Source: Treponema sp. UBA6367 (lineage in GTDB: Bacteria; Spirochaetota; Spirochaetia; Treponematales; Treponemataceae). From it: a stretch of 64,000 bases of DNA. Of the stretch, positions 26,406-34,962 are shown one piece after another. The notes below the pieces were generated by a model. It had not been told where the DNA came from. It saw only the letters and a list, made by a program, of their open reading frames with translations, and searched no databases. A program made the position numbers and the translations under genes. The stretch lies in the NCBI GenBank assembly GCA_002437725.1, contig DJRF01000013.1:62001-126000 (forward strand), written 5' to 3'. Positions within the stretch are counted from its first letter, which is position 1. Every line of letters starts with the position of its first letter.

Positions 26406-26939
26406 ATGGCATTATCTAACAAAGTAAGAACTTTAATAGAAGAATTTGTAGATTCTGATACAGTAAACGCTGTAGAAAGTTTCTCTTCATCAGAAAATAA
26501 TGACAAAGATACTGTAAATAAAATCGCTAGTATGTTCGGTTTTTCTGGAGACTTTTGCAGTGAGCAAGAAAAAAATGAGCATAAACTTGTCAGCAGTTTT
26601 ATTAAGAATCTTCAGCTTTTAATTCAAAAAACTTGGGTTGAACAGTCTGATATTACTTTAAAAGAACAGCTTTTATTTCAGCTTGAAAAACTTTCAAAAT
26701 CGCAAGATTCTCTTGCAAACTCTTACTCTGATTTTTTGGAAATAATTTCAAATGCCGTTTACCTTATGTTCGGACAGCAAACAAAATCTGAAGATTTTTG
26801 CGAGTATTCATTAAGAATTGATCCTGAATTCGGAATATTTTGGTGGTACATAACAAGCCTTCCAAAAGCTTCTCATTGGTCCTTGCAAAAAAATCTTAAT
26901 GCCATCCTGCTAGGAATGTACTTTCTTGCAAACTACTAA
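26406..26939 (+). CDS. Hypothetical protein, 177 aa
   Basis: A cytoplasmic, acidic, mostly helical protein with no signal peptide or membrane helix. The C-terminus is aromatic and more hydrophobic (DPEFGIFWWYITSLPKASHW, then ILLGMYFLANY). I recognise no family. It ends 9 nt before proA and is probably co-transcribed with it, but nothing in its sequence suggests proline metabolism. Confidence 0.75.
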   Translation: MALSNKVRTLIEEFVDSDTVNAVESFSSSENNDKDTVNKIASMFGFSGDFCSEQEKNEHKLVSSFIKNLQLLIQKTWVEQSDITLKEQLLFQLEKLSKSQDSLANSYSDFLEIISNAVYLMFGQQTKSEDFCEYSLRIDPEFGIFWWYITSLPKASHWSLQKNLNAILLGMYFLANY

Positions 26940-26948
26940 TCAGTCGCT

Positions 26949-28211
26949 ATGGATATAAATTCAATTACGGATGAACTAAAAAAAGGAAGCGAGAAACTAG
27001 CTCTGCAGAACGCTTGCCAAAAAAATCTTGCCCTGCAAACCGTCGCCGAAGCTATTAATAAAAATAGAGAGAAAATTCTATCCGCAAATAAAATAGACAT
27101 TGAAAATGCTAAAAGCGAAGGCATAAAAGAATCTTTAATAGACAGGCTTTCTCTTGATGAAAAGAGAATCGATTCAATTCTTGAAAGCATGAAAATTGTT
27201 ATTTCGCAAACGGACCCTATCGGCGAAGAAATCGCTGGCTGGAAAACTCCTAACGGGCTTACCATTAGGCAGGTTAGAGTTCCACTGGGAGTTGTTGCGA
27301 TAATATACGAAAGCCGTCCAAATGTAACAGTGGATGCATTTTGCCTTGCTTATAAAAGCGGAAATTCAATCCTTTTGCGAGGCTCTTCGAACGCATATAA
27401 CTCAAACAAAGCAATTGTTGAAATTATAAAAGTTGCGTTAAAAGAATGTGAGTGCGGCGTAGAGCAGGCAATAGAGCTTGTAAAGACAGAAAAACACAAC
27501 CACGAAGACGTAAGTCAAATTTTGAATGCGGTTGGAAAAATCGACGTAGTTCTTCCGCGCGGAGGAAAAAATCTTATAAAAACAGTTGTTTCAAACGCGC
27601 GAATACCTGTAATCGAAACTGGCAGCGGAGTTTGCCACCTTTTTGTAGACGAAAGCGCAAATCTTGAAATGGCAGCAAAAATCGCAGAAAATGCAAAAAT
27701 CCAAAGGCCAAGCGTGTGCAATGCAATCGAATGTATTTTAGTTCATAAAAACATTGCCCAAAAGTTTTTACCCCTTTTGCAAAAACAGTTTGCCCAAAGA
27801 GTTACGTTCCATGCAGATGAGCTTTGCTATTCGATTTTAGAAAAAAACGAATGTAAAAGTTTGGTTCATGCAACGGAAAACGACTTTGGATTTGAATTCT
27901 TAGATTACGAATGTACCTTAAAAATTGTAGAAGACGTAAGCCAAGCGATTGAATACATAAATACTCACAATACCAAGCACAGCGAGTCGATTATAACTGA
28001 AGACCGCCGAAATGCCGCTTTATTTCAAGCAAAAATCGATGCCGCCTGCGTTTATGTGAACAGTTCCACAAGGTTCACCGACGGCGGAGAATTCGGTTTT
28101 GGAGCAGAACTAGGAATAAGCACGCAGAAACTCCACGCCCGCGGACCTATGGGAATAAAAGCGCTTACTACCACGAAATATTTAATCGATGGAGACGGCC
28201 AAATCCGCTAG
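26949..28211 (+). CDS. proA: Glutamate-5-semialdehyde dehydrogenase (gamma-glutamyl phosphate reductase)
   Basis: Second enzyme of proline biosynthesis: NADPH-dependent reduction of gamma-glutamyl phosphate to glutamate-5-semialdehyde in the cytoplasm. The 420-aa length is standard. Family features include RVPLGVVAIIYESRPNVTVDA, LLRGSSNAYNSN, the glycine-rich VLPRGGKNLI, the catalytic Cys region (RPSVCNAIECILVH) and the C-terminal DGGEFGFGAELGISTQKLHARGPMG. No proB lies in the window. Its 3' end overlaps the convergent GH18-like gene by 30 bp. Confidence 0.97.
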   Translation: MDINSITDELKKGSEKLALQNACQKNLALQTVAEAINKNREKILSANKIDIENAKSEGIKESLIDRLSLDEKRIDSILESMKIVISQTDPIGEEIAGWKTPNGLTIRQVRVPLGVVAIIYESRPNVTVDAFCLAYKSGNSILLRGSSNAYNSNKAIVEIIKVALKECECGVEQAIELVKTEKHNHEDVSQILNAVGKIDVVLPRGGKNLIKTVVSNARIPVIETGSGVCHLFVDESANLEMAAKIAENAKIQRPSVCNAIECILVHKNIAQKFLPLLQKQFAQRVTFHADELCYSILEKNECKSLVHATENDFGFEFLDYECTLKIVEDVSQAIEYINTHNTKHSESIITEDRRNAALFQAKIDAACVYVNSSTRFTDGGEFGFGAELGISTQKLHARGPMGIKALTTTKYLIDGDGQIR

Positions 28212-29267
28212 ATTTTGTTCAATATCAATTTCTGGTTTCTTTGGCAAAACCTTAATCCATTTCCACACAGATGGGTCTTCCTGCCCTATTCTCCAAAATG
28301 CAATTTTTTCCACATTTTTTGATTTGTACAAGCGCATTTTTGCAACTGTGGAATAAGAATCTTCAAACCAAGCGTCAATATGCACTTTCATGTCAATATT
28401 TACGTAGGGAACGTCTTCTACATACTCAACCTTGCCAGCCTTATATTCACGAATAATTCTGTTTATTCCAGAAAAATACCATCCCTGCGCAGGCTTTTCA
28501 TTTGCCCAAGTCCGACCATAAAAAGGCAAGCCCATAACAAGCTTTTCTTTTGGAATTACAGAAGTTGCGTAGTCGGCAATTTTTTCGCACCATTCCACGC
28601 TTGCAACAGGACCGCTCTTGCTTGTAGACCAATGCTCATCGTATGCCATAACCATAACTTTATCCGCGATTTTTGAAATTTCTTCGTACGGAAAAACATC
28701 ATCAGAAATTGTTCGCAATCGGGCGGGCACGCAAACAGAAAACATTTTTTCATTTTCTTTGCATTTTTCAGAAAGGGTATTCAAAAACGAAAGAAAATTT
28801 TCTCTATCCTCTGCTGGGATAAGTTCAAAGTCAACTTGAACGCCGTCAAACGGCTCAGAAGCAATCATAACATCCTGAATAAAATTATCTACAAGTCCGA
28901 ACGTTGGATTAAGCAAGAAATGAGTAAGCGCTCTGCTGTCACAAACTAAAACAAGGTGAACCCTGCTGGAAAATGAATTCAACTTGGCACATTCTGGAAC
29001 ATCCGCTAGCTCCCCAAAAGAATTTACTTCCGCGGCGAAATAGCCTATGTCCGTCAAAGGAAAGTCGTTGTCGAGCTCGTGTTCACGCCCCTTCATAACC
29101 CATCCCCAAACTTCGCTAAATTCTACGCTTTCTCCTTCGATTTTCTTTTGTTTATACGAAAGTTTAAAGGGTTGTGATTCTGCAGAATATTCACTGTCAA
29201 CCTTTCCTCCTGCAAAAACTGACTCTAGAAAAACGCTTATAAATAGAAATAAAACAATCTTTTTCAT
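28182..29267 (-). CDS. Glycoside hydrolase family 18-like secreted protein
   Basis: A 361-aa exported protein (signal peptide 1-19) with a GH18 TIM-barrel. The catalytic DxxxDxE-type signature is FDGVQVDFE, with the terminal Glu present. Other landmarks are KVMVMAYDEHW and KLVMGLPFYGRTWAN, then a C-terminal IAFWRIGQEDPSVW typical of SleL/YaaH-type or chitinase-like enzymes. It would act on peptidoglycan or other GlcNAc polymers in the periplasm or outside. Its start lies 1 nt after the stop of the upstream ABC ATPase gene, suggesting a two-gene unit. Confidence 0.9.
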   Translation of the reverse strand: MKKIVLFLFISVFLESVFAGGKVDSEYSAESQPFKLSYKQKKIEGESVEFSEVWGWVMKGREHELDNDFPLTDIGYFAAEVNSFGELADVPECAKLNSFSSRVHLVLVCDSRALTHFLLNPTFGLVDNFIQDVMIASEPFDGVQVDFELIPAEDRENFLSFLNTLSEKCKENEKMFSVCVPARLRTISDDVFPYEEISKIADKVMVMAYDEHWSTSKSGPVASVEWCEKIADYATSVIPKEKLVMGLPFYGRTWANEKPAQGWYFSGINRIIREYKAGKVEYVEDVPYVNIDMKVHIDAWFEDSYSTVAKMRLYKSKNVEKIAFWRIGQEDPSVWKWIKVLPKKPEIDIEQNLADLAVSID

Positions 29268-29268
29268 T

Positions 29269-30894
29269 TTAGCAAACCTTTATTCTGTACATTGGCTCTT
29301 CGTTCGGAACAAGCTGCAAAATATGTTTTTCACAAGGAAGAACTTCGCTCATTTCATGCGTTACATGAAGAAGCGTGGTTGTTCCGCTTTCGGCAATAAT
29401 TTCAAGCAAGTCTAGGATTTTATTTCTAAAAGAATCGTCAAGACCGTGGCAAGGCTCATCAAGAATCATTATTTGAGGGCACTTTACAGCAGCCCGCAAA
29501 ATTAAAATTGCCCTTTGCTCGCCGTAACTAAGATTGCCAAACATTTCTGAACCGCGTCCAGAAAATCCTCCAAGAGCAAGCCATTTTTCCGCAGCGGCAA
29601 TTTCAACGTCGGTAGGCATTTCATATAACCCAATTGAATCGTGAAATCCGCTGATTATAACGTTTCGCAAGGAAGTTCCGCCAACCATCCGGTATTCCAC
29701 ATGAAGCCTGTAAGACACTATTCCAAGTTTATGCTTTATGTCCCAAATGGTTTCTCCAGAACCGCGCCTGGCTCCAAAAAGCTTTATATCGTTGCTAAAA
29801 ACTTGCATGTTGTCGCCAGTTATTAGCTCCAAAAAAGTTGTTTTTCCAGAGCCGTTTGGGCCTTGTATAAGCCAATGTTCGTTGCGGCAAAGCTTCCAAT
29901 TAAAATCCCTTAAAACCTGATGGTCGCCCCAGCCAACATTCACGTTTTTCATATCGATAAGCACGTCGCCTTCTTTTTGATTAATTTCAACGCCCATAAC
30001 AGCGTCAACTTCGTTGCTAAGTTTTTTTACACTTTCTGCAAAGGCTTTTTTTTCAGCCTCCCGATTTTCAAGATTTTTTTGATTACGCTCAGAAATAATT
30101 TTTTCAAAATCAGGACGGCTTCCGCAAAAAGAAACTTTTTTATCTGAAAATTCAATTACATTTGTAATTACTTGCGGAATTTCGGTATAGCGTTCCATGC
30201 TTAAAATTATTCTAGGAAAAGCAGATTCAAGTTTTTCCTCAAGCAACTGTTTTTTGGCAATCGTATTAAAAAAATCTAAAAGAATTGCGCGGCTTTCTAC
30301 ATCAAGCCCCGCAAATGGGTCGCTTAAAATTAGAAGCTTCTTTTTTGAAAGCAAGGCCCTTGCCAAAAGAGTTCGCCGGATTTCGCCAGTGGACATATAT
30401 TTTAGCCCGCGATCAAGGATTTTTTCTACGCCGCAAAGTTTTATCTCCGGCAAAGTTTCAATCCGTTTTACAATTTCAGGAAAAACAGAGCCTTTTTTTA
30501 TTGAACCTACAAGAGCTTCCCCTATAAAAATTCTTCCAGTTCGACCTACATCAACTCCGCCTTCAACATACTCACTTTCATCTAGCTCGCGTTCTTCCTG
30601 AATAAGAGCCGCCGCTCGCTCCAAAGAAACAACTTCCACGCTATTTGCAAACGCATTTGCATAAATAGAATTTTCTGATTTGGCATCAGCATTTAATGAG
30701 CAAGGAGCTGGATTAACAGATAATTGCCCCGCAAGAGCCTTTATAAAATCTGCCTTGCCGCCGCCATTTGGTCCAACAACAAGCCAAGCCTGCTTCGCTT
30801 CCATTTGCCAAGAAATATTTGAAAGCACAATGCCTTTTTTATTTTCAATATTACAGTTTTTAATCTTTATGAAAAAATTTGTATTCTGTTTCAT
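29269..30894 (-). CDS. Tandem ABC ATPase (ModF/PhrA-like)
   Basis: Two ABC domains in one cytoplasmic chain, about 541 aa from the ATG at 30894. The first has Walker A VGPNGGGKADF, in which the usual Ser/Thr after Lys is Ala, plus signature STGEIRRTLLARALL and Walker B LLILSDPFAG. The second is canonical: GPNGSGKTT, LSYGEQRAILILRA and IMILDEPCHGLDD. This layout fits the ModF/PhrA (photorepair) group of unknown partner. The first site may bind but not hydrolyse ATP. No permease is adjacent. The Shine-Dalgarno site is weak. Confidence 0.88.
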   Translation of the reverse strand: MKQNTNFFIKIKNCNIENKKGIVLSNISWQMEAKQAWLVVGPNGGGKADFIKALAGQLSVNPAPCSLNADAKSENSIYANAFANSVEVVSLERAAALIQEERELDESEYVEGGVDVGRTGRIFIGEALVGSIKKGSVFPEIVKRIETLPEIKLCGVEKILDRGLKYMSTGEIRRTLLARALLSKKKLLILSDPFAGLDVESRAILLDFFNTIAKKQLLEEKLESAFPRIILSMERYTEIPQVITNVIEFSDKKVSFCGSRPDFEKIISERNQKNLENREAEKKAFAESVKKLSNEVDAVMGVEINQKEGDVLIDMKNVNVGWGDHQVLRDFNWKLCRNEHWLIQGPNGSGKTTFLELITGDNMQVFSNDIKLFGARRGSGETIWDIKHKLGIVSYRLHVEYRMVGGTSLRNVIISGFHDSIGLYEMPTDVEIAAAEKWLALGGFSGRGSEMFGNLSYGEQRAILILRAAVKCPQIMILDEPCHGLDDSFRNKILDLLEIIAESGTTTLLHVTHEMSEVLPCEKHILQLVPNEEPMYRIKVC

Positions 30895-30956
30895 AACTTT
30901 AATATAACACAAACAAAAAAAAGTTTCAGATTTTTTATAACACGGCTGCAGGTCTA

Positions 30957-30985
30957 TTGACTAAAGTTCAATAAAAGTGTATAAA
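30957..30985 (+). promoter_or_regulatory. Sigma70-type promoter of tRNA-Glu
   Basis: TTGACT (30957-30962), a 17-nt spacer, and TATAAA (30980-30985), placed 11 nt before the tRNA 5' end. Confidence 0.8.
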
Positions 30986-30996
30986 ACTATATATAT

Positions 30997-31068
30997 GTCT
31001 CCCTCGTCTAGTGGTTAGGACATCGGGTTTTCATCCCGACAACATGGGTTCAATTCCCGTGGGAGATG
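30997..31068 (+). tRNA. tRNA-Glu (UUC)
   Basis: A 72-nt cloverleaf. The acceptor arm pairs GTCTCCC with GGGAGAT, and the discriminator base is G. The D arm contains GTCTAGTGGTTAGGAC. The anticodon stem TCGGG/CCCGA encloses TTTTCAT with anticodon TTC. The T arm is ATGGGTTCAATTCCCGT. No CCA is encoded. Its 3' end faces the restriction/export island. Confidence 0.96.
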
Positions 31069-31071
31069 TAA

Positions 31072-31100
31072 AAGGACTATCTTAGGGTAGTCCTTTTTTT
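31072..31100 (+). terminator. Terminator of tRNA-Glu
   Basis: AAGGACTATC pairs with GGTAGTCCTT (with one G-U pair) around a short loop and is followed by a run of T. Confidence 0.85.
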
Positions 31101-31160
31101 ATTTAGAACCGATAAAATTTCATTTTTATAATACAACCTTCACCATGCCAGTCTAAATAA

Positions 31161-31229
31161 TCAGCAACCACCAGTGATTTCATCAAGAAGTTCATCATTT
31201 ACTTGAAGAAGTTCAATTGATTCAATCAT
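31161..31229 (-). CDS. Micro-ORF with double-glycine leader, 22 aa (candidate peptide precursor or remnant)
   Basis: Starting at ATG 31229, 45 nt after the hsdR stop and in the same direction, the frame encodes MIESIELLQ then VNDELLDEITGGC and stop. The pattern E-L-L-D-E-I-T-G-G is a textbook double-glycine leader of the type cut by C39 peptidase domains. Only one residue (Cys) follows GG, so it is either a leader whose core was lost by frameshift or deletion, or a chance ORF. The overlapping +1 frame stays open for 20 more codons (ADYLDWHGEGCIIKMKFYRF-stop). The RBS is weak. A C39 exporter is encoded 6 kb upstream in the same island. Confidence 0.45.
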   Translation of the reverse strand: MIESIELLQVNDELLDEITGGC

Positions 31230-31273
31230 AATTTATTCTTTTTAAACAAATCGCAATTCCAACTTTCTAGCAA

Positions 31274-34200
31274 TTATATGGCATTTTGATTAATGGTTTT
31301 TATTGCGGCAAAGATTTTATTTTGAGCTTCAACACCGAATAATGTAAAAAATTTAGGTCTGTCAAAAGGGGCTCTTCCTTTCATAAGTGCTTCTATGTTG
31401 ATTTCACCTTGCTCAACAATTATATCTATTAATCTTTGAACAAATTCAATCTGCATATTATTCATATTTGTATCATTAATAAAATCAGCAAAAACTGCGT
31501 TTATGGCATTTCGATCCATTTTTGTTATTCGTCGAATAAAAAATCCTATGTCTTTACCTTCGCTTAATTCGTTGAACATATCTTCATTTCCAAGTTCTTC
31601 CTTAAAAATATGGTTAAGCCTAGCAAAATCTTCTGGAGCAAGCCGTTGATTTGTTCTGAGCTTGTTAATTGCCGGATCATTCATGTGTTCTGAAAGATAT
31701 GAATCAACTTTTTTCTTATATTCATCAAAATTGTCTGCAGGAGAAGGATTTGCGCTTCCAAAAGGAACATCAATATCTGCTAGACTGTCATCATAATTTA
31801 CAAAAATAGGTTCAGTTCTGATATTATCCACAGCGAATTGCGCCAGACTTCGAATTTCTTTTCTGATTTTTTCAAAGCCTAAAACAGTTAGACCATCGTA
31901 GTAATCGTTCATAGCAAGTCTCTGCAACAAAACAAGATGTTCATTTACTGCATTAATGGTGGTTTTTCTTAAAAGCTGTTCTGCGACCATTTTTATTTTT
32001 GCTCTGTACAGATTAATTGACAACCCCGCAGTGCTTGCTTCCATAATTCCATAACAAAAATTGTCAAAACCTTTTGCGTATTGGTCAGTTTCATCATAAA
32101 AAACAAGCGGTGCTATATGAGTATTCAGATTAAGCAAATCTTCATCAGATAAACAGTCAAACGACTTAATATTCTGAAATTTTAAAATATGTTTCTGCAC
32201 CAGATGTACCGGTGTGAGCGATGTATTCAATGCTTCTATCTGCGCATGAACTTCATTTACAAGTTGTGTCCTGTAGTCAAAAAATTTCTTGTCTGCCCAA
32301 GCCGAATCCTGCAGCTGCTTAATAATTCCGCATTTATGGATAAAAATTCTTTCGCTAAGAGATTTTGCAGCCGCCCCTTCAATTCCATTTTTTTCCTCGC
32401 GGAAATATTCGAAGTTTCTAAGATAGTCAAAAATATAAAAATACTTTTTGCCTATATAAGAGCCGGTTTCATCAGTACAAACTAAATTTGGTGCAAGACG
32501 AGTGCCACGACCTATCATCTGCCAAAACTTAATTTTGCTTCTAATTTTTTTATAAAAAACAAGATTCAAAACTTCTGGAATATCCACGCCTGTATCAAGC
32601 ATATCGACACTAACCGCTATTTGAAGTTGAGAATCCGATTTCTTAAACTCTTTGATTGTCGCTTTTACTTTTGAATCATCGCAAACAATTCGCTGACACA
32701 TCTTGCCCTTGTACTGAGGCCAATATTTATTAAACGTATCCACAATATGCTGGGCATGATTTTTGTTATACGCAAAGACAATAGTCTTTCCAAGCTTGTC
32801 GCCGCCTTCTGTTTTTATTCCTTTAGACATCAAATCTTCTAAAACCTGGCGAGTTGTATTTTCGTTGAACACATATTCATTAATCGCTTTAGGAGGAATT
32901 TCTTCAAAAGGTTCTCCACTTTCTTCTTCTTTTTGGCGGATTTTTTCTAAATCTTCCTCAGTTAAATTATCCAGATTAATTCCTTCATCCATAAAAGTTG
33001 AAGTCTTTTCAATAGCATGATATGGAACAAGGTAGTTTGCATTTACTGCGGTTTCGTATTCATAAACATCAGTTGGAACATTATTCTGAAGGTCAAAGAA
33101 TTCAAATGTCGATTTTTCTACATCGCGGCGAGGCGTTGCTGTAAGCCCTACTAAATAAGCATCAAAGTATTCAAAGATTGCTCTATACTTTTTAAATATA
33201 GAACGATGCGCTTCATCTATGATTATCAAATCAAAATGAGCAGGCGAAAAAGTTCTGTTTCCATCTTTATTTTTTTCTGTATCAATGGCATTGAGAATTG
33301 TAGGATATGTACTAAAGACAACTCTAGCCCCTTTGTTCTGTTCTTTGTCTTTTGAATCTAAAAGATTGCAAATGGTTGTTTCTGGACAGTTATCTCTAAA
33401 AGCTTCATACGCTTGCTCAACTAATTGAATACGGTCTGCAAGAAAAAGGACATTTGTTATTGCGTGTCCACGACTTAATACATCTACAATAGAAATAGCA
33501 GTGCGAGTTTTTCCAGTTCCTGTTGCCATAACAAGAAGGAATTTTCGAATCTTCTTTTCTAGTTCTGAACAAACAGAACGTATTGCTTTCATCTGATAAG
33601 GGCGTCCAGAAATATCTGCATTAATCTTTATAGCAGATAAATTTTGTCTAAGCGCACGACGGTCCATAAGTTTCTGCAAATCATCCATGCTAAAAATCAT
33701 GCTTACAGTTCTAGGCGCATACTGCAAATCATCCCAGAAAAAGGTTTCAAATCCATTGGTATAAAAGATAAACGGACGGCGACCAAACTTTCGTTCAAGG
33801 CAATCTGCGTACAAGACCGCCTGCTGCTTACCAATATTTGGATCTTTGGTTGTTTTCTTTGCTTCTATTACAGCAAGTGGAGAACCATCTTTTCCAAACA
33901 AGGCATAATCAATGAACCCTTTTTTGCCCGGAATATTTTCCATGTCGTTTACAGGAAATTCTTCAACGACTTGAACTCCATCTATGCGCCAGCCGATAGT
34001 TTTAAGATCTTCATCAATAAACATCTTGCGAGTTTGGAATTCGCTAAGGTCTTCAAGCTTAAGTTCTGATTTATTTGCTGGATTTTCTTTACGATTTTGA
34101 ATTGCCGCCTGAGCTTGTTCAAGCTGCTTCATTAATTCTGCAATTGTGTTATCTTTTTTATCTAATTCGTCTTTATACTTTTGAATTTCTTCTCTGCTAG

Positions 34201-34660
34201 CCTTTGTAGCTTTTGAAACCGAAATTACAACCTTGTTCGCAGGAATTGCATTTACATCAAAGTGCCTTTGCTCGTAATCTTTTCCATATGTGTAGTCAAT
34301 CCAGTTTAAAACATTAAAGAGTGCCTTTAAGGAAAGAAGAACATACTTTTTATCTACGGCATAAGTATCGTGAACACCGCTGTTCCCAACTTTTATGACT
34401 GTCTGCATAGCTGTTTGAATATCGTAAGGAACTGCATTTACAAAAGTTGGTTCATGCACAAGAACTTGAATGGAATCATCATAAGGGCGATGTAAATCCC
34501 TGTCTACAGAATACATCCATTTTACAGCTTGTTCCAAAGATTTACGGGCAGCAAAAGCTGCAAACACAGTATTCTTGTTATACTGAAGTTCTGCCTGAAT
34601 GGCCATCTGGCTAAAGGCTGAATAGTTTTTATCGTAAGCCAAGAAATCAAAGTTTGACAT
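31274..34660 (-). CDS. hsdR: Type I restriction enzyme, R subunit
   Basis: ATP-dependent translocase and nuclease subunit, 1128 aa. A DUF4145-like N-terminal domain (about 1-150) and a coiled coil lead to the PD-(D/E)xK nuclease (DYALFGKDGSPLAVIEAKKT, about 240-260). Helicase motifs follow: Walker A MATGTGKTRTAIS, DEAH box LIIIDEAHRS, motif III LTATPRR and motif VI MIGRGTRLAPN. The C-terminal EcoEI-type domain interacts with HsdM/HsdS. It is on the same strand as hsdM and hsdS but is separated from hsdS by the 7-kb export cassette, an unusual split. No frameshift is seen, so the system could be functional. Confidence 0.95.
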   Translation of the reverse strand: MSNFDFLAYDKNYSAFSQMAIQAELQYNKNTVFAAFAARKSLEQAVKWMYSVDRDLHRPYDDSIQVLVHEPTFVNAVPYDIQTAMQTVIKVGNSGVHDTYAVDKKYVLLSLKALFNVLNWIDYTYGKDYEQRHFDVNAIPANKVVISVSKATKASREEIQKYKDELDKKDNTIAELMKQLEQAQAAIQNRKENPANKSELKLEDLSEFQTRKMFIDEDLKTIGWRIDGVQVVEEFPVNDMENIPGKKGFIDYALFGKDGSPLAVIEAKKTTKDPNIGKQQAVLYADCLERKFGRRPFIFYTNGFETFFWDDLQYAPRTVSMIFSMDDLQKLMDRRALRQNLSAIKINADISGRPYQMKAIRSVCSELEKKIRKFLLVMATGTGKTRTAISIVDVLSRGHAITNVLFLADRIQLVEQAYEAFRDNCPETTICNLLDSKDKEQNKGARVVFSTYPTILNAIDTEKNKDGNRTFSPAHFDLIIIDEAHRSIFKKYRAIFEYFDAYLVGLTATPRRDVEKSTFEFFDLQNNVPTDVYEYETAVNANYLVPYHAIEKTSTFMDEGINLDNLTEEDLEKIRQKEEESGEPFEEIPPKAINEYVFNENTTRQVLEDLMSKGIKTEGGDKLGKTIVFAYNKNHAQHIVDTFNKYWPQYKGKMCQRIVCDDSKVKATIKEFKKSDSQLQIAVSVDMLDTGVDIPEVLNLVFYKKIRSKIKFWQMIGRGTRLAPNLVCTDETGSYIGKKYFYIFDYLRNFEYFREEKNGIEGAAAKSLSERIFIHKCGIIKQLQDSAWADKKFFDYRTQLVNEVHAQIEALNTSLTPVHLVQKHILKFQNIKSFDCLSDEDLLNLNTHIAPLVFYDETDQYAKGFDNFCYGIMEASTAGLSINLYRAKIKMVAEQLLRKTTINAVNEHLVLLQRLAMNDYYDGLTVLGFEKIRKEIRSLAQFAVDNIRTEPIFVNYDDSLADIDVPFGSANPSPADNFDEYKKKVDSYLSEHMNDPAINKLRTNQRLAPEDFARLNHIFKEELGNEDMFNELSEGKDIGFFIRRITKMDRNAINAVFADFINDTNMNNMQIEFVQRLIDIIVEQGEINIEALMKGRAPFDRPKFFTLFGVEAQNKIFAAIKTINQNAI

Positions 34661-34767
34661 AAACTGCTTTCCTTTTAAAATAACATCCCTTTATTATACA
34701 ACCTTTTTAGGGTATTTGCTATTTCAAATTTTGATTTTGCGATTAGTCGAAATGCTTAAATTTTGTA

Positions 34768-34895
34768 TTAACTCAGATACTTTTTGTGTGAATTTTTCAC
34801 ATTTTGCTGGTCTACGATAGCGTATTCCATCGTAGTATCTATTTTTTGATGCCCCAAAAGCTTCTGAACCTGCTCAATCGGCATACCTTCTTTTT
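34768..34895 (-). pseudogene. 3' fragment of a tyrosine recombinase gene
   Basis: The minus strand encodes KEGMPIEQVQKLLGHQ, then KIDTTMEYAIVDQQNVKNSH, KKYLS and stop (TAA at 34768-34770). This is the conserved C-terminal end of phage-integrase-type recombinases, with the box II LGH and the nucleophilic Tyr in TTMEYA. The gene is cut off upstream, where sequence of an hsdS tail (copy D) begins. Recombinases of this kind often sit beside hsdS and drive its rearrangement. Confidence 0.85.
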
Positions 34896-34920
34896 AAGCG
34901 ATTTCTGCACGGTAAATTTT
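34896..34920 (-). repeat. hsdS 3'-tail copy D (short)
   Basis: AAGCGATTTCTGCACGGTAA followed by ATTTT on the plus strand equals the coding sequence for KFTVQKSL near the HsdS C-terminus, as in the intact gene. It abuts the recombinase fragment. Confidence 0.75.
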
Positions 34921-34929
34921 AATTTGATG

Positions 34930-34962
34930 AGCAAGTCGAGTTTTTATAATTGTGAAAAAAAA
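34930..34962. repeat. Fragment of dispersed repeat family 1
   Basis: GCAAGTCGAGTTTTTATAAT then TGTGAAAAAAAAC matches the left end of the copies at 53933 and 60557. It overlaps the 3' end of the radical SAM gene. Confidence 0.5.
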
